Origin: Palsa-883 sp035486355 | GTDB taxonomy: Bacteria > Pseudomonadota > Alphaproteobacteria > Acetobacterales > Acetobacteraceae | Length of the DNA stretch: 32,497 nt | Assembly (NCBI GenBank): GCA_035486355.1 | Contig: DATHNE010000312.1 | Coordinates: 1-32,497 of the forward strand | Reading direction: 5' to 3' | Part shown: positions 30,823 through 32,497 of the stretch, piece by piece | Layout of the letters: the number at the start of each line of letters is the position of its first letter | How positions within the stretch are numbered: the stretch's first letter is position 1 | Program-made: the position numbers and the translations under genes | The notes under the pieces: generated by a model | Database searches by the model: none | Told to the model about the DNA's origin: nothing | The model's input: only the letters and a program-made list of their open reading frames with translations

Positions 30823-31514
30823 GATGGGCGTTCGGTCAGCCGGCGGTGCCACAACACGAAAAACTGCGCCCGCTCGAAGAAGCCAAGTCGCGCATAGAGC
30901 GCGATGGCCGGATTGTCGGGAAACACATGCAGGAATGGCGTCTCCCCACGTTCCAGCACCATATGCGTCAGATGTGCGGTGATCGCCGCGCCCAGGCCGG
31001 TCCCGCGCGCTGACGGATGGACGCAGATCCCGCTCAGCTCCACAAAGCCAGGCAGACGAAGGCGCTCGCCACCCATTGCGATCAACTGCCCGGCGCGCTG
31101 AACGCCAAGATAGACACCAAGTAGCGACGTGCGTGGGCCAAAAGGTCCCGGTTTGGCCGCTCCGGCGAGTGCCAGCATGTCGGCGGCATCATCCGGACCG
31201 AGCACGACGAATTCAGTCTCCGCAGTGGTGGGAGGCGCCGCGATCTTCTGCGCCACCATCTGCACGATCGGCCGCGAACTGACCGTTTCCCATCCTTGAG
31301 AGGCCGCCTCATCTTGTGGCCGGAACAGCCGCGCTTCCAGGCCGTACGGCAGATCGACGCCAAGATCGGCGTAGGCGGCGGCGGTCGGTTCGGCTACCGC
31401 CGAAAATGGCGCGATGTCGCGCGGAAAGTGGCGCGCCAGACCGTGACCGATCGCAAGATCCGCTTGCGGTCCGGTGAGCGCACACCAAACTGGATTATCG
31501 AGTGTGTGTTGCAT
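30819..31514 (-). CDS. GNAT-family acetyltransferase (FR47-like)
   Basis: This 231-residue protein starts MQHTLDNPVWCALTGPQADL at ATG 31514; the open frame further upstream runs through the divergent promoter region. The catalytic half holds VELSGICVHPSARGTGLGAA (motif A with R-G-T-G-L-G acetyl-CoA loop) and FLHVFPDNPAIALYARLGFF (motif B). An unrelated N-terminal half of about 100 residues is usual for FR47-like members. Its TGA overlaps the ATG of the MFS gene. It is divergent from the Ada-type regulator 110 bases away. Confidence 0.9.
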   Translation of the reverse strand: MQHTLDNPVWCALTGPQADLAIGHGLARHFPRDIAPFSAVAEPTAAAYADLGVDLPYGLEARLFRPQDEAASQGWETVSSRPIVQMVAQKIAAPPTTAETEFVVLGPDDAADMLALAGAAKPGPFGPRTSLLGVYLGVQRAGQLIAMGGERLRLPGFVELSGICVHPSARGTGLGAAITAHLTHMVLERGETPFLHVFPDNPAIALYARLGFFERAQFFVLWHRRLTERPS

Positions 31515-31624
31515 GTCCGTGGCCTCCGCGGCAGGACCGTAGAGATGGCGACGTGGTCGCGGCGGTGCTCGCCGGAATCGGACTCTGTCCCCGGGCACCG
31601 CATAAGCAGGAGGATCGTACGCAA

Positions 31625-32239
31625 GTGCTGGACCCGGCCGAATGCGATCGGTCACGGCTTGCGCGTAACCCCGCCTATGATGGCCGGTTTTTCACCGGCG
31701 TTCGAACGACCCGTATTTACGGTCGGGCGGTCTGTCCCGTGCGGCCGGCGCAATCGCGGAATGTCAGCTTCTTCCCCTCCGCCGCCGCCGAGGCAGCCGG
31801 GTTTCGACCATGCCTTCGTTGCCGCCCGGAGACGGCTCCGTTCTCGCCAGCCTGGAATGGCTCACGCACGACCGTGGCGCGCGGCTTACGCCTGATCGAC
31901 GAAGGGACGCTCGATGGTGAGGACGCGACTGTCGGCGCGCTCGCCGCCAGACTCGGGGTCGGAGAACGCCAGCTCGTGCGTTTGTTCGCGAGACATTTCG
32001 GCGCAAGCCCAGGCCAGGTCGCCAAGACGGCGCGGATGCAACGGGCGAAGCGGATGCTTGATACGACGGATCTGCCGATGTCTCAGGTGGCGCTTGTGGC
32101 TGGCTTCAGCAGCTTGCGCCGGTTCAACGCGGTGTTTGCCGAAGTCTATTGCCGGTCACCTTCAGAAATACGCCGGAGGCGACTGGCCAAACAGCAGACC
32201 GTGGTGTCGTTGTCCTCCTCGTTGGGCACTGGCACCTAG
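31625..32239 (+). CDS. Ada/AdaA-like regulator lacking the methyl-acceptor cysteine
   Basis: This 204-residue protein (from GTG 31625, AGGAGG 11 bases upstream) has the Ada N-terminal zinc domain: VRTTRIYGRAVCPVRP, RNVSFFPSAAAEAAGF, RPCLRCRPE. It is followed by an AraC-type HTH pair (LAARLGVGERQLVRLFARHF and QVALVAGFSSLRRFNAVFAE). In E. coli Ada the zinc ligands are Cys38, 42, 69 and 72 and Cys38 takes the methyl group. Here the first position is Gly33 (GGT), with Cys37, Cys63 and Cys66 kept. The protein therefore cannot carry out Ada methyl transfer by the known route. Length fits AdaA (Ada domain plus HTH). It also resembles the regulatory part of Ada-AlkA fusions, but no glycosylase domain follows. 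It is divergent from the GNAT-MFS pair. Confidence 0.85.
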   Translation: MLDPAECDRSRLARNPAYDGRFFTGVRTTRIYGRAVCPVRPAQSRNVSFFPSAAAEAAGFRPCLRCRPETAPFSPAWNGSRTTVARGLRLIDEGTLDGEDATVGALAARLGVGERQLVRLFARHFGASPGQVAKTARMQRAKRMLDTTDLPMSQVALVAGFSSLRRFNAVFAEVYCRSPSEIRRRRLAKQQTVVSLSSSLGTGT

Positions 32240-32365
32240 CCAGAGGTTCAGGGCAGAGGTCGTCCATCATGGGCCAAGCATAGGAGGGTTTTGAGTCTCT
32301 ATCAGCCGTCAACAATTTTCAAGAATCAACGTCTGCTTATCGATGTTGGCACTTCAAGTAATTGC

Positions 32366-32497
32366 TCACCCCGCCTCTGCGAGAGGCACCAAGTGTGAGG
32401 GTTGGTTGAGCACGAAGCGGAGGACGTCGAGTACGGAGGCGCGGTTGGCGTTTGCGGTGCTGACGACGGAGCGGAAGGCGGCGTAGGTCTCAGCGCC
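32366..32497 (-). mobile_element. C-terminal end of an IS66-like transposase, cut by window edge
   Basis: Reading leftward from the edge, 43 residues end at TGA 32366: GAETYAAFRSVVSTANANRA then SVLDVLRFVLNQPSHLVPL and AEAG. An AYAAFRS...ST...SVLDVLR pattern just before the stop is typical of IS66-family transposase C-termini. The rest of the element lies beyond the window. The left end of the element would be between 32240 and 32365; I could not identify its inverted repeat. Confidence 0.5.

Noticed and set aside
1..32497. CRISPR array, tRNA, rRNA or prophage
   Set aside because: No regularly spaced repeats, no cloverleaf or rRNA-like sequence, and no phage structural genes were seen.

Overview
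The window looks like a chromosomal stretch from a high-GC alphaproteobacterium. Gene content (55-residue L33, a polyprenyl synthase divergent from a DUF2007 gene and a TrmN6-type methyltransferase, many solute transporters, REP-like intergenic repeats) fits a member of the Acetobacteraceae/Rhodospirillales. That placement is inference; no rRNA or tRNA gene is present to confirm it.

Layout. At the left edge lie the start of an amidohydrolase gene and rpmG, both leftward. A gene-poor strip (about 0.5-1.2 kb) follows, with two pairs of direct repeats that look like IS remnants. Next is a rightward group: a small secreted-type beta-rich protein with no visible signal peptide, a lipoprotein alpha/beta hydrolase and a membrane-anchored DUF4105 protein. 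From 5.3 to 13.6 kb there is one long leftward gene set: Tat-exported family-5 solute-binding protein, two DppB/DppC-type permeases, a fused double ATPase, a trimethylamine-dehydrogenase-like FMN/FAD enzyme and, after a repeat, a HAD hydrolase. A divergent LysR regulator sits at its head, with a strong ATAC-N7-GTAT operator candidate over the LysR start codon. The simplest reading is a substrate-induced import and catabolism cassette for a small amine, betaine or N-methylated amino acid.

From 14.7 to 17.7 kb lie accessory genes: a hypothetical protein, a GNAT acetyltransferase, an MNT-HEPN toxin-antitoxin pair and a TauE/SafE exporter. From 17.8 to 19.8 kb are an MFS transporter and its TetR regulator, with a perfect palindromic operator. 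After a decayed ORF come housekeeping genes: nrdB, a small conserved protein, trmN6-like, DUF2007, octaprenyl diphosphate synthase, a SAM methyltransferase and a class III aminotransferase. The last part holds three small ORFs, a TPR (TTC38-like) protein, an MFS-GNAT gene pair divergent from an Ada-type regulator that has lost its methyl-acceptor cysteine, and the C-terminal end of an IS66-like transposase at the right edge.

Dispersed palindromic repeats (at least three families, two or three copies each) punctuate the intergenic spaces. Several sit where they could stabilise mRNA ends or terminate transcription. No CRISPR array, RNA gene, phage or complete mobile element was found. The most interesting points are the Ada-like protein without its acceptor cysteine, the TMADH-like enzyme with an incomplete Fe-S cysteine set in a transporter operon, and the regulator operators that overlap start codons.
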